Assembly (NCBI GenBank): GCA_010279815.1
Contig: QEOQ01000626.1
Coordinates: 938,671-1,002,670, forward strand
DNA from: Brachionus plicatilis
Lineage: Eukaryota; Rotifera; Eurotatoria; Ploima; Brachionidae
Reading direction: 5' to 3'
Length of the DNA stretch: 64,000 nt
In this document: positions 42,901-50,747 of the stretch, one piece after another
How positions within the stretch are numbered: the stretch's first letter is position 1
How the letters are laid out: each line of letters starts with the position of its first letter
Translations under genes and position numbers: made by a program
Notes under the pieces: generated by a model
Told to the model about the DNA's origin: nothing
The model's database searches: none
The model's input: only the letters and a program-made list of their open reading frames with translations

Positions 42901-45900
42901 TATCACCAATTTTTTGAATGATTTGTCACACATAAAACACTGGTTGTCAACTACTTAACAGACTATTTAAATTAAAATAATTTAAAGAATGAAATTATTA
43001 CATTTGAAAAGTGTCCCATGAGTTCCCATNNNNNNNNNNNNNNNNNNNNNNNNNNNNNNNNNNNNNNNNNNNNNNNNNNNNNNNNNNNNNNNNNNNNNNN
43101 NNNNNNNNNNNNNNNNNNNNNNNNNNNNNNNNNNNNNNNNNNNNNNNNNNNNNNNNNNNNNNNNNNNNNNNNNNNNNNNNNNNNNNNNNNNNNNNNNNNN
43201 NNNNNNNNNNNNNNNNNNNNNNNNNNNNNNNNNNNNNNNNNNNNNNNNNNNNNNNNNNNNNNNNNNNNNNNNNNNNNNNNNNNNNNNNNNNNNNNNNNNN
43301 NNNNNNNNNNNNNCACTGGTTGTCAACTACTTAACAGACTTTGTAAATTAAAATAATTTAAAGAATGAAATTATTACATTTGAAAAGTCTCCCATGAGTT
43401 ACCATATGAAATTTTTACAGTGTCGGAAATTAACTTGTCTAATCATATCATCTGATATCATTTAATATCATTTTTTTAAACTTTCCTCATATCAGCTGAT
43501 ATTAGCTATTATCATTTGATATCAGATAATATTAGATGAACTAAAATTTGAATTTCTATATGTAAAAATATTTAAATAAATTTTTTTTCCTGATATTAGT
43601 TGATATCAGTTGATATCATATAATATCATCTGATATAAAATGATATCATATGATATGATGTGACAAGTTAATTTCCGGCACTGTATTAAATAAAATAATT
43701 TTTTACAATAGTAAATTAATATATTTTAGACTACATTAACACCTAATGGACACTACATGTTTATAGAAACAAGTTATCCACAGAAAAAAGATGATAATGC
43801 TGTATTGATGTCACCAACCTACAAATACACATCATCAGGAGCAAAATGCATTGAATTATGGTACCATGCATATGGCAAGAATGTTGGATCATTGAACATT
43901 TACAAACTTGAAAAAGGTGGTCTGAGCGGAAACACTCAGTTGATATATTCAACATCGGATGATCAAGGCAATGAGTGGCATATATTGCAGACTGACTTTT
44001 ATGCAGTGGCAAACCGTGAGTTTAACATATTAATTGAAGGTGTTGTAGGCTCAGGATACACTGGAGACATATCAATTGATGACTACGAATTTAAAGAAAA
44101 AGAATGCCAACCTCTAGGCTGGTGTGACTTTGAAGAAGACACTTGCGCCTGGAAAAATATCGAATCTGGCGCAGACTTCGAATGGACCAGACATCGTGGA
44201 AACACTTTAACACTCAACACAGGCCCGTCTACAGATCACACACTGGCAACTCCATTTGGAACCTATCTCTATTTTGAAACTTCGTCACCTGTCTTAAAAA
44301 ATGACAATGCCATCATGGTTTCGCCTGTTTTCAAAGGAAATACTTCACGTTGCTTCCAGTTCTATTACCACATGTACGGAAGTGGCGATGCCACCCTAAA
44401 TGTCAGACAAAAAAATTCACTTGATCCCTTAAATAAATCAGTGATAGTTTGGACAGACAAAAACAACTATGGTGACAAGTGGGTCTACGCTTCTGTCTCA
44501 CTGCCTTCGAACTTTAGCCACAGTTATACCATTTTATTAGAAGCTATATCAGGCGTAAGTGCCCTGGGCGATATTGGTTTAGATGATTTGAAGATATCTG
44601 AGGGCTTGTGTCCATCAATTGACTCTGTGTGTGCTTTCAACTGCACCAATGGTCAGTGTTTACCAGCAAGTAAAGTTTGTAATTTTGTACAGGACTGTCC
44701 GAATGGCGAAGAAGAACTGTGGTGCGGATATGACAAAATTGATTTTGAAAGTGACTTGGGAAAATGGGCCCAATCAAACGATGGCTTATTCAAATGGACC
44801 AGGATCTACTCGGGACTTTTGAGTGGCATTGGACCATCAATAGACCACACTAATCAGTCAACAAGCGGTTACTTTTTATTCTTGGAGCCGAACACTGCAC
44901 TCAGGAACCTAAATGCTCAACTAAAAAGTCCTGTTTTAAAAGACTCGTATTCTTTGTGTGAAATGAATTTTTGGTATCAAATTGGTGGACAAGATGCAGG
45001 TGAAATTGAAGTGTTCTCTAACATTGGCTCTCAGCGATCTAAATTTTTGAGACTAGAACAGGAAACATTTAATTTGTGGAAATTGGCGCGTGTTTATATC
45101 GGAAGGTACCGGTCTGATTTTACAATTGACATTGAGGGCTCTAGATCGGCCGCCACCAGTGGCTATTTGGCTATTGATGACATTGAATTTAAGAGCTGCA
45201 ATTTTCCAATGGTCAAAAATTGCACGTACTCTGAGGTGAAATGTGCCAATAATCGGTGTGTGTCCAATTCGGTTTTGTGTGATTTTAGCGATGATTGTGG
45301 TGATTTGAGTGATGAAAAAAATGCCACATGTCTCGCTTATCCCAACAGATGTGATTTTGAGAGCTCTTTGTGCGACTGGACACAAGATCAGTCCGATTCT
45401 TACAAGTGGCAAAAAACATCGGGCTACGAGACATCATCTGACTTTTTGCCCCAGCGAGATCACACCACAAACACCCAATCTGGTAGCTACATCTTCATAG
45501 AGACCAAGAATCGAGCTCCCGCTTCCACATCCACCTTAATCGGTCCTTCATTCGACTACTCTAAATCTGTGTCATGCCGACTAAGACTCTTTTACTACAT
45601 GTATGGAAATTCAGTGGGAAAACTCGCGGTTTATGCTCGAAATGCCATTGGAGGTGAGTTCAAACAAGTTTGGAGCAAGATTGGCTCTTTGGATCAAGGC
45701 TGGCAGCGAGCAGACATCTACATGCGTCCATACTTTGCCAACACAAACACATTCCAGGTTTTGATTCAATCAAGCGCTGCTAATTCAACAAAAGATAATG
45801 GATTTGTGGCCATTGATGATGTTTCTTTTACTCCCAATTGTTATCCTTCCAATGATCTCTTGCCAGTGATATCCACGACCACAATGGCACCTCCGTGCGG

Positions 45901-48900
45901 ATCCACTGGCTTTAGATGTTCGGACTCAAAGTGCATCAACAAAAGTCAAATATGTGACTTTATTCGAGATTGTAGCAGTGGTGAAGATGAGACCAATTGT
46001 GGTACATGTAATTTTGAAAGTGATTATTGTGGCTGGTATGACAACAGCTTTGGTAGTCATGTGTGGAACAGAAGCCAGGCTTTTGACGCTGCTTTGCCAA
46101 GTGATGTTACTCTGGGCACAAATCGAGGTTCTGTGGTATCCTATGCGACTGTAGAAGGAGCATTCAGTGGACTAACACGGCTATTCTCGCCCAATTTGGG
46201 ACAAACTGGTGCCAATTGTGAATTTGAGTTTTTTTATTACAAAATAGACAATGTAGCTAATTCGGTTATTTTCTCTCTCTACTTAAATGACCTAGGATCA
46301 GGTTCTACACAACGTTTATGGACTACTGGTGATAACACCATGGGATGGATGCAAAAAAGAATAGGTCTACATTCTCGTAGCGCAAATTTCAAGCTTTATT
46401 TTGAAGCTACCCAGCTAAGTGAGGTCGGATCCAACAAACCAAAATTGGCAATAGATGAAACAAGCTTTGTAAATTGTCAATTTTCATCGAATATAACATG
46501 TCCGAGTGGGCCTGACATTAATGTGTTTAAATGTAGCAATGGGGCATGCATTCCGAGCAATCTAGTGTGTGACTTTGAGAACGACTGTGGTGATTCAAGC
46601 GATGAGATCAATTGTGCCAACTATAATAGATGTGATTTTGAAGATGATTTGAACCCTTTGTGCGATTGGAATAGTGATGATGATGCCGAACTCTACTGGC
46701 AAAGAGGCACTGGTCTTCAATTTGAAACTTCGGCAAACAATTACCCGGCATTTGGTAAATAAATGAAAAAAAAAATTTTAATTTTATTTTATAAAAAATT
46801 TTTAAATTTTTTAAATTTTTATTTAGATCATACAACACAGTTGTCGACAGGAAAATTTTATTACAATGATTTTAGCGGAAAAGCCAATCGATCAGCGAGA
46901 TTTAGCAGTCCAGTATTTTACCCGGTTCAATTGGGAAATAATTGCTCATTCCGAATGTGGTATTATCTAGAAGGTTATGCCGAAAATCAGCCTGTACTAA
47001 AGGTCTACAAACGAACAATTCTCGGTGGACCAATGACTCTTATTTGGGATAAAAACAATCTTAATTGTAAGAATTAAAAATTTCAAAAATAAATAGTTAA
47101 TTTATTCTAATTGAATGAAAAAAAAGATAGGTAATAATTAAATTGAGTCAATAAGAAATCAATTTCAAAAAAATATATTTCAATAATTAAATGTTTAAAT
47201 TGTATTTGATTGTTCATATAAAAATGCCATATGCTAATTCATTAATTTAAATTACTGATATCTTTCTTTTCATAAAATTACTTAATTAATCTAAAAATTT
47301 TAATTTATTATAAAAATCAATTTTGATGCTAGTTTTTCCAATTTTTAATTAGATTAAAAAAATATTTATTTTTGCCTTCCAGGACTTTTAAATTAAAAAC
47401 CAGATAACAGAAGTCAAATTTTTTATCAACATTCATGCCATAATAATCTAAATTATCTAAATATTGTTTTAACTTTACAACCTTTATGGCTCAAAAAATT
47501 TCTAAAAATCAACTAACAAACGTCAATCAGCTGATTTTTAGTTTTTTTAGTAAAATTGTATTTTGATACGATTTAGAAAAATAATATGAATAATATCAGC
47601 TATGCACAAATAAAATAATTTTGATTCAATAATTAAAAAACAATTTTTTTTAGTTAAAAAGTAATAAAGGCCCTTTGAAAATTAAGCAAATTTTGAAAAT
47701 TAAACTATTTAATTGTTTAAAAAATAATATATAAGATTAAAATGAAATGAATCATATCATTTTAACCAGACTTGTTTTTTTAGTCACAAGTTAAAGTAAT
47801 AGTCATCGTGATTTAATTAAATTGAAAATATAAACGAGAATTGACTTTGAAAAAAATAAAAATTTAAATTAAATGACTTCACTTGACTAAAGACTTGTGA
47901 CAAAAAAAATTCAAATTTTAACTTAAAAAAATAAAAATCAATTTAAAAAAACTACTTTAACTTATTTTTTCATTGAATTAATTATTGAACTTTTTTTGGT
48001 TTAAAAAAAAAACAATCTGAGTAAAAATTAAGCAATACAAAATTAAAAATTTTTAATAAGAAAAATAATTAAATATTTTTAACTTAATAGTAAATGAATG
48101 GATTTTGGCTGACATCAAACTGGACTCGGACAAAAATTTCCAAATAGTAGTAGAAGGCACCAATGTGGCTAATGCCGAATTCGCCATTGACGATTTTTCA
48201 TTTACCCCTAGTTGCAAAATAAATCAATTTGAACAATTGCCAATATACACATTTACTACGCCATCACCAAGTGCTGAGTGCCAAGCTCCGAATCAATTCA
48301 AATGTAGAACAAGTCAACAGTGTATAGATATGAGCGATTTGTGCAATTTTAGATACGATTGTGCGGACAAATCCGATGAAGACTCTTGTCCATGGTCATG
48401 CGACTTTGAGAACCAATTTTGCGGATGGATCAACGAGATAAAGGGTCCTAATCAGCAGCCAAAAATAGCATGGCAAATAGAATCAGGTGAAAATGCAGTG
48501 TCTACCTTAACCGGTCCGGCATCTGATCACACTACTGGTTCAGATCAGGGCCGCTTTTTGTACCTAGAGTAAGAAACTTGTTTAAATTTCTTATTTAAAT
48601 TTAAAATTAATTTTCAAGTCCAAAAAACAAAAATCCCGGTGATTTGGCCAGACTTGTAAGTCCTATTTATTTCCAAGCTGGTCAAACTTGTCAACTAGAG
48701 TTTTGGTATCAAATATTTGGAAATTACACTGGTCTCATCAACGTTTATACTCGAAGCGGATTAACTGAAAGCTTGCTAGCCACTGTTGGACGATCCACGT
48801 CAAATGTAGTCCCGCCGACTCAATGGATCCAATTTACTTTACCATTACCAACTTGTCTCAAACAATTTCAAATAGTGATCGAAGGTGTGCGTGGCGGTAC

Positions 48901-50546
48901 TAGTGACACTGCAGTTGTTGTTGATGATCTTAAATTTGTCAATTGTGAATACCAAAAGCCTCAGACAGAACTACAACAATGCATACCATCTTATAATAAA
49001 TTTAAGTGCAATAGTAACCACTGCATCGATTCATCATTTATTTGTGATTTGAACAATGACTGTTGTGACTCTAGTGATGAATCTATTAACACATGTGCTG
49101 ATTTTTATAGGTATTTTTCACTTGTCAATTAAATTTTGAAAAATCACAAAAAAAAAATTATTTCTATTCATTACAATTATTTATAAAACAAAAATAAAAA
49201 ATATTTTTTCAAAAAGGTGTAATTTTGAAGCTGATTTATGTGCTTTTAAAATTTTGAATGAAAGTGATATATTGTGGAAGCGAGTTAGATCAAATAGCTT
49301 TGACCAGAACAATTTGGACCGTCCATTATTAGACCATTCAATGCAAACATCTCAAGTGATAATGAGTTAATCTTTTATTTTGATTTTTTAAATAAATTCT
49401 TTTTCAAAGGGTCATTATTTAGTTTTGAAACGTCCAAATACGCCAAATTTGGGCGCTAAAGGAATTTTAGGAATAAAATTGAAATCAAGCAATTCTGGTT
49501 GTGGTGTTCGAGTCTGGTCCGTAATTTCTAGTCAATACACAGGAAGCATTTCATTTTATACTCGTTCTGCAGTTGGTGCACAGTGGTCACTTTTAAGAAC
49601 AATAAATAAAAACAGCACAAATTGGCTCCGAAGCGATGCCAACATTCCTCAGAATAATAATCCTTTTGAGTTGTTGATTGTAGGATCAATTGACTTTGAT
49701 AGAGATGGCTTCATAGCCATTGATGATGTATCCTTTTTGCCTGGTTGTAAAGTTGATGATACAGTGGTAATACCTACGCTGCCATCAACAATTTCAGCAT
49801 CGTCATCAACTTCAACAAGTACAAAATCAACCCAGTCACAATCTAGTAAACTAACCACGTCTGGCTCTAACCTAACTCAATCAAGTCAGCCTGACACAAC
49901 TAGTAAAGTAACAGTTCCAGGATCTTCGATTTATACAGACTCTACCACAAGCCCCGGGACCAAATGTCCTATTAATTATTGCCAAAATGAAGCTGAGTGT
50001 TATTTAATGAATGAAAATTTTGCATGCATTTGTAAACCTGGATTTACTGGAAATCTTTGTGAATCAGAGCTCGAGGACACCAAGAAAAAATCTTCAAGTA
50101 ATTCACTCTTTATTTAAAGCTACAAGCAAATTCATTTTTTTTGTGTAGATGGAGGTTTAATTGCTGGCATTTTGATTCCAATATTTGTTTTAATAGCAGC
50201 TGCTTTGGGTGTTCTTTATTTTTACAAGAAAGATAAATTGAAGTATAAGCTTGTTATTAAAAGAATATCTTTATTTTATACAATTAAATTATTTAGGGAA
50301 TTTTTTTACAAAAGACAAATAGATGAACGAGAAACTGAATTAGAAGGCATTCAAAATCCTGTTTATAATCAAAATGAACTAGATGCGGAAATGAACAATG
50401 TTCAGAATGATGATGCTGAAAATAATTTGCAAATACCTATAACAGTAAAAAATTTGAATCTTCACCAACGCCTTTTTAAAAATAAATTTTTATAGGACTC
50501 ACTTGGTAAAGCAAGAACTTATTCAACTGTAGAAAAAATTGAATGA
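6942..50546 (+). CDS. giant MAM/LDLa/EGF single-pass membrane protein (MALRD1-like architecture)
   Basis: A 40-nt first exon ([13 protein letters not shown]) splices at 6982 to the exon at 7035, completing a signal peptide ([12 protein letters not shown]). From there I count about 57 MAM domains and 12 LDLa modules (near 31919, 32508, 33167, 36873, 37455, 38477, 44625, 45220, 45897, 46500, 48280 and 48977). A Ser/Thr stalk, an EGF-like domain (49975-50060), one membrane helix (50155-50220) and a tail with NPVY and YSTV follow. I traced the frame across many introns, including the long ones at 9342, 16110, 19640, 30312, 42087 and 47070, and found no break, so I treat it as one gene of roughly 10,000 residues. 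LDLa modules carry the C-D-x-x-D-C-x-D-x-S-D-E calcium-binding pattern. Known multi-MAM/LDLa proteins such as MALRD1/Diet1 and endocytic LDL-receptor relatives suggest a cell-surface adhesion or uptake receptor; the ligand is unknown. The gene could be split by alternative transcripts that I cannot see. Confidence 0.85.
7085..8893 (+). other. MAM cassette 1 (MAM 1-3) and linker
   Basis: MAM domains start near 7085, 7810 and 8406. The second has the B-type CGY signature. The third is unusual: it reads CTWQEV with no FDW. Introns fall after the NSSS segment (7256), inside GRG/W (about 7499) and before VVAIDD. A short Pro/Ser linker ([12 protein letters not shown]) precedes cassette 2. Confidence 0.75.
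8935..11420 (+). other. MAM cassette 2 (MAM 4-6) and Pro/Thr linker
   Basis: MAM domains start near 8936, 10280 and 10747. MAM 4 is interrupted by a short intron after FWYHM and then by an intron of about 790 bp (9343-10129) that holds an inverted repeat. The reading frame resumes with [12 protein letters not shown] 5 has the B-type CGY. The linker near 11336-11420 ([14 protein letters not shown]) ends the cassette just before the intron that marks the paralogue junction. Confidence 0.75.
9545..9725. repeat. intronic inverted repeat
   Basis: The arm around 9570-9603 (ACATTTTCATTTTTTTAGATTTTTTGTGCAAT) recurs inverted around 9678-9718, with a loop of about 75 bp. It lies in the 787-bp intron of MAM 4. 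It may be a small MITE, but no target duplication was found. Confidence 0.55.
11495..13320 (+). other. MAM cassette 3 (MAM 7-9), duplicated in the minus-strand gene
   Basis: MAM domains start near 11500, 12046 and 12588. MAM 9 shows the C-type signature (LCTWSNVEG followed by FDWEEG). All three, and the linker near 13230-13320 ([12 protein letters not shown]), align in order with the minus-strand gene. There the same modules lie at 5700 to 3880. Confidence 0.8.
13325..15780 (+). other. MAM cassette 4 (MAM 10-12) and linker
   Basis: MAM domains start near 13329, 14008 and 15166. An intron of about 557 bp (14312-14868) lies in MAM 11. MAM 12 carries the C-type [10 protein letters not shown]...FDW. 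The linker at 15725-15780 ([12 protein letters not shown]) closes the cassette. The minus-strand gene has the matching cassette at about 3880-1880. Confidence 0.8.
15785..18120 (+). other. MAM cassette 5 (MAM 13-15) and Thr-rich linker
   Basis: MAM domains start near 15787, 17050 and 17549. MAM 13 has an acidic/tyrosine run ([11 protein letters not shown]) that is also present in its minus-strand partner. A 680-bp intron follows FWYYMNG. A single exon (about 16790-18570) then covers the rest without introns, whereas the paralogue has an intron in GDV-AIDD. The linker near 18070-18115 is almost pure Thr. Confidence 0.8.
18571..18894 (+). repeat. left copy of gap-1 flanking duplication
   Basis: These 324 bp are repeated at 19411-19734 with the same length and only a handful of substitutions. 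The copy includes the intron end and the first half of MAM 17. It is best read as an unmerged contig end or second haplotype. Confidence 0.85.
18895..19410. other. assembly gap 1 (516 N)
   Basis: A run of N inside the giant gene. Identical flanks suggest the true gap size is negative. Confidence 0.98.
19411..19734 (+). repeat. right copy of gap-1 flanking duplication
   Basis: Second 324-bp copy. This one continues into the real downstream intron, so it is the better copy to keep in a gene model. Confidence 0.85.
22035..23950 (+). other. MAM cassette 7 (MAM 19-21) and linker
   Basis: MAM domains start near 22035, 22580 and 23096. MAM 21 is split within its second cysteine codon region by an intron (about 23124-23288) that contains a GTCACAAGT hairpin element. 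The frame resumes as C-SWEPIDSA. The linker at about 23880-23950 is Thr/Pro/Ser rich. Confidence 0.75.
23154..23234. mobile_element. small hairpin element, GTCACAAGT family, copy 1
   Basis: 81 bp starting GTCACAAGTTTAAGT and ending with the inverse ACTTAAGACTTGTGAC (one mismatch apart). It sits in the short intron of MAM 21. The same terminal sequence bounds a second element at 47783. No transposase was found; the superfamily is not assigned. Confidence 0.6.
23955..25720 (+). other. MAM cassette 8 (MAM 22-24) and linker
   Basis: MAM domains start near 23955, 24610 and 25155. Introns follow the DVDHT and DHT segments and sit inside GYY/GDIS. MAM 24 has the C-type pattern [16 protein letters not shown]. 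It begins a long exon (24779 to about 26887) that continues through cassette 9. The linker is near 25660-25720 ([17 protein letters not shown]). Confidence 0.75.
25725..27495 (+). other. MAM cassette 9 (MAM 25-27) and linker
   Basis: MAM domains start near 25730, 26222 and 26740. MAM 26 has the B-type CGY, and MAM 27 the C-type [15 protein letters not shown]. The last part of MAM 27 is cut by four short introns, one of them exactly at GDI-ALDD (27360). The linker [12 protein letters not shown] is short. Confidence 0.75.
27500..29420 (+). other. MAM cassette 10 (MAM 28-30) and linker
   Basis: MAM domains start near 27500, 28168 and 28830. MAM 29 is carried on very short exons, including one of about 70 nt (about 28133-28200) between two introns. 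MAM 30 has FDW (C type). The linker near 29370-29420 ([13 protein letters not shown]) separates it from cassette 11. Confidence 0.75.
30766..30895 (+). repeat. left copy of gap-2 flanking duplication
   Basis: About 130 bp repeated almost exactly at 30973-31100, after the N run. Intronic, so without effect on the protein. Confidence 0.85.
30896..30972. other. assembly gap 2 (77 N)
   Basis: N run in the GC-AG intron, flanked by direct copies of one sequence. Confidence 0.98.
30973..31100 (+). repeat. right copy of gap-2 flanking duplication
   Basis: About 128 bp matching 30766-30895 with a few substitutions and a homopolymer length change. Confidence 0.85.
31915..33785 (+). other. cassette 12, LDLa type: LDLa-MAM x3 (MAM 34-36)
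   Basis: LDLa modules near 31919, 32508 and 33167 alternate with MAMs starting near 32007, 32623 and 33290. The first LDLa is short ([16 protein letters not shown] core). The second follows a Pro-rich hinge (PVPRPTC). The third follows the FTPDC...[13 protein letters not shown] linker. All three keep the acidic calcium-cage residues. There are no introns. Confidence 0.85.
33810..35360 (+). other. MAM cassette 13 (MAM 37-39) and linker
   Basis: MAM domains start near 33810, 34318 and 34820. MAM 39 has the C-type [14 protein letters not shown]. The linker is near 35300-35350 ([15 protein letters not shown]). The cassette lies wholly inside the intron-free exon. Confidence 0.8.
35365..36845 (+). 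other. MAM cassette 14 (MAM 40-42)
   Basis: MAM domains start near 35366, 35872 and 36337. They are A type, B type (LCGFKND) and C type (VAGSDFDW). The short linker GPPNPQGQ leads into an LDLa module, as at the end of cassette 11. Confidence 0.8.
36870..39125 (+). other. cassette 15, LDLa type: LDLa-MAM x3 (MAM 43-45)
   Basis: LDLa modules near 36873, 37455 and 38477 alternate with MAMs near 36963, 37667 and 38590. The order and hinges copy cassette 12: the FTPNC...[12 protein letters not shown] linker lies before the third LDLa. The long exon ends at 37581 and introns reappear in MAM 44 and later. Confidence 0.8.
39135..41365 (+). other. MAM cassette 16 (MAM 46-48) and linker
   Basis: MAM domains start near 39140, 39778 and 40752. 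MAM 47 is split after FDH by an intron holding a 406-bp MITE. MAM 48 has the C-type [17 protein letters not shown]. The linker is [14 protein letters not shown] near 41310. Confidence 0.8.
39927..40332. mobile_element. MITE 1, Tc1/mariner-like ends, 406 bp
   Basis: The element starts CAATGCCGATTTGACAAGTG and ends with the inverse of CAGTGCCGATTTGACAAGTG. Almost its whole length folds back on itself. It is bordered by TA on both sides (39925-39926 and 40333-40334), as expected for TA target duplication. It has no coding capacity and lies in the intron after FDH in MAM 47. Confidence 0.75.
42938..43028 (+). repeat. left copy of gap-3 flanking duplication
   Basis: 91 bp repeated with few changes at 43314-43405, after the N run. 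Intronic. Confidence 0.85.
43029..43313. other. assembly gap 3 (285 N)
   Basis: N run in the long intron of MAM 50, flanked by direct copies. Confidence 0.98.
43314..43405 (+). repeat. right copy of gap-3 flanking duplication
   Basis: Second copy of the 91-bp sequence before the gap. It is immediately followed by MITE 2. Confidence 0.85.
43418..43683. mobile_element. MITE 2, Tc1/mariner-like ends, filled with TGATATCA palindromes
   Basis: Ends are CAGTGTCGGAAATTAACTTGTC and the inverse of CAGTGCCGGAAATTAACTTGTC, bordered by TA on both sides (43416-43417 and 43684-43685). The interior is made largely of variants of the palindromic word TGATATCA spaced at roughly 10-13 bp. The first bases match MITE 1, suggesting a shared transposase source. 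Confidence 0.75.
44625..46485 (+). other. cassette 18, LDLa type: LDLa-MAM x3 (MAM 52-54)
   Basis: LDLa modules near 44625, 45220 and 45897 alternate with MAMs near 44728, 45344 and 46002. MAM 52 starts [12 protein letters not shown], so it lacks both cysteines of the first MAM disulfide. The linker before the third LDLa is FTPNC...[10 protein letters not shown], matching cassettes 12 and 15. Confidence 0.8.
46495..49740 (+). other. membrane-proximal LDLa-MAM units (MAM 55-57)
   Basis: LDLa modules near 46500, 48280 and 48977 each precede a MAM (46626, 48394, 49217). Hinges show the order type 2, type 3, type 2: ITCPSG..., then FTPSC...TFTTPSPS, then [13 protein letters not shown] 1.0 kb intron (about 47067-48090) contains a hairpin element. 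Splicing NNLN to LNEWILAD restores the frame. Confidence 0.75.
47783..47901. mobile_element. small hairpin element, GTCACAAGT family, copy 2
   Basis: 119 bp beginning GTCACAAGTTAAAGT and ending CTAAAGACTTGTGAC, in the 1.0 kb intron of MAM 55. It shares its termini with the element at 23154-23234 but has a different, longer centre. Confidence 0.6.
49745..50546 (+). other. Ser/Thr stalk, EGF-like domain, transmembrane helix and cytoplasmic tail
   Basis: FLPGC is followed by about 70 residues rich in Ser and Thr, a likely O-glycosylated stalk. A six-Cys EGF pattern follows (CPINYC...CYL...CIC...GFTGNLC). Splicing at about 50101/50149 joins KKKSS to [20 protein letters not shown], the membrane helix, then YFYKK. 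Two further introns of 54 nt (about 50243-50296) and 51 nt (50445-50495) give a tail containing EGIQNPVY and ending [10 protein letters not shown]. Both introns are multiples of three. NPxY and YxxPhi are known endocytic signals; their use here is inferred. Confidence 0.75.
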
Positions 50547-50617
50547 TTTGCTTAAATACGTAGTTTATTTTTGTTCATAAACCATTTTAATTAGATTTTA
50601 AAAACTTAATAATTTTA

Positions 50618-50623
50618 AATAAA
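50618..50623 (+). promoter_or_regulatory. candidate polyadenylation signal of the giant MAM gene
   Basis: AATAAA lies about 70 bp after the stop codon. In DNA this AT-rich the word is common, so position is the main support. Confidence 0.4.
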
Positions 50624-50747
50624 TGTATTTTTTAAACTTTTTTTAAGATTTAATAATCCTTACCTTACTTAACTATTATCCCATAAATTACCATTAAATT
50701 AAAAAAGAATTTTTTTTTAAATTTTTGATCAAGTACACTATTAATTT

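Larger units (their letters stand above)
41370..44610 (+). other. MAM cassette 17 (MAM 49-51), spanning assembly gap 3
   Basis: MAM domains start near 41370, 41965 and 44122. The 1.65 kb intron after SYDH (42087-43739) holds gap 3 and a MITE. The exon resumes with [13 protein letters not shown] and runs intron-free to 46754. MAM 51 ([14 protein letters not shown]) is a C-type variant. Confidence 0.8.

Noticed and set aside
43450..43680. TGATATCA words as a CRISPR-like or regulatory array
   Set aside because: They lie inside an element with inverted ends and TA duplications, in a eukaryotic intron; transposon origin explains them better.
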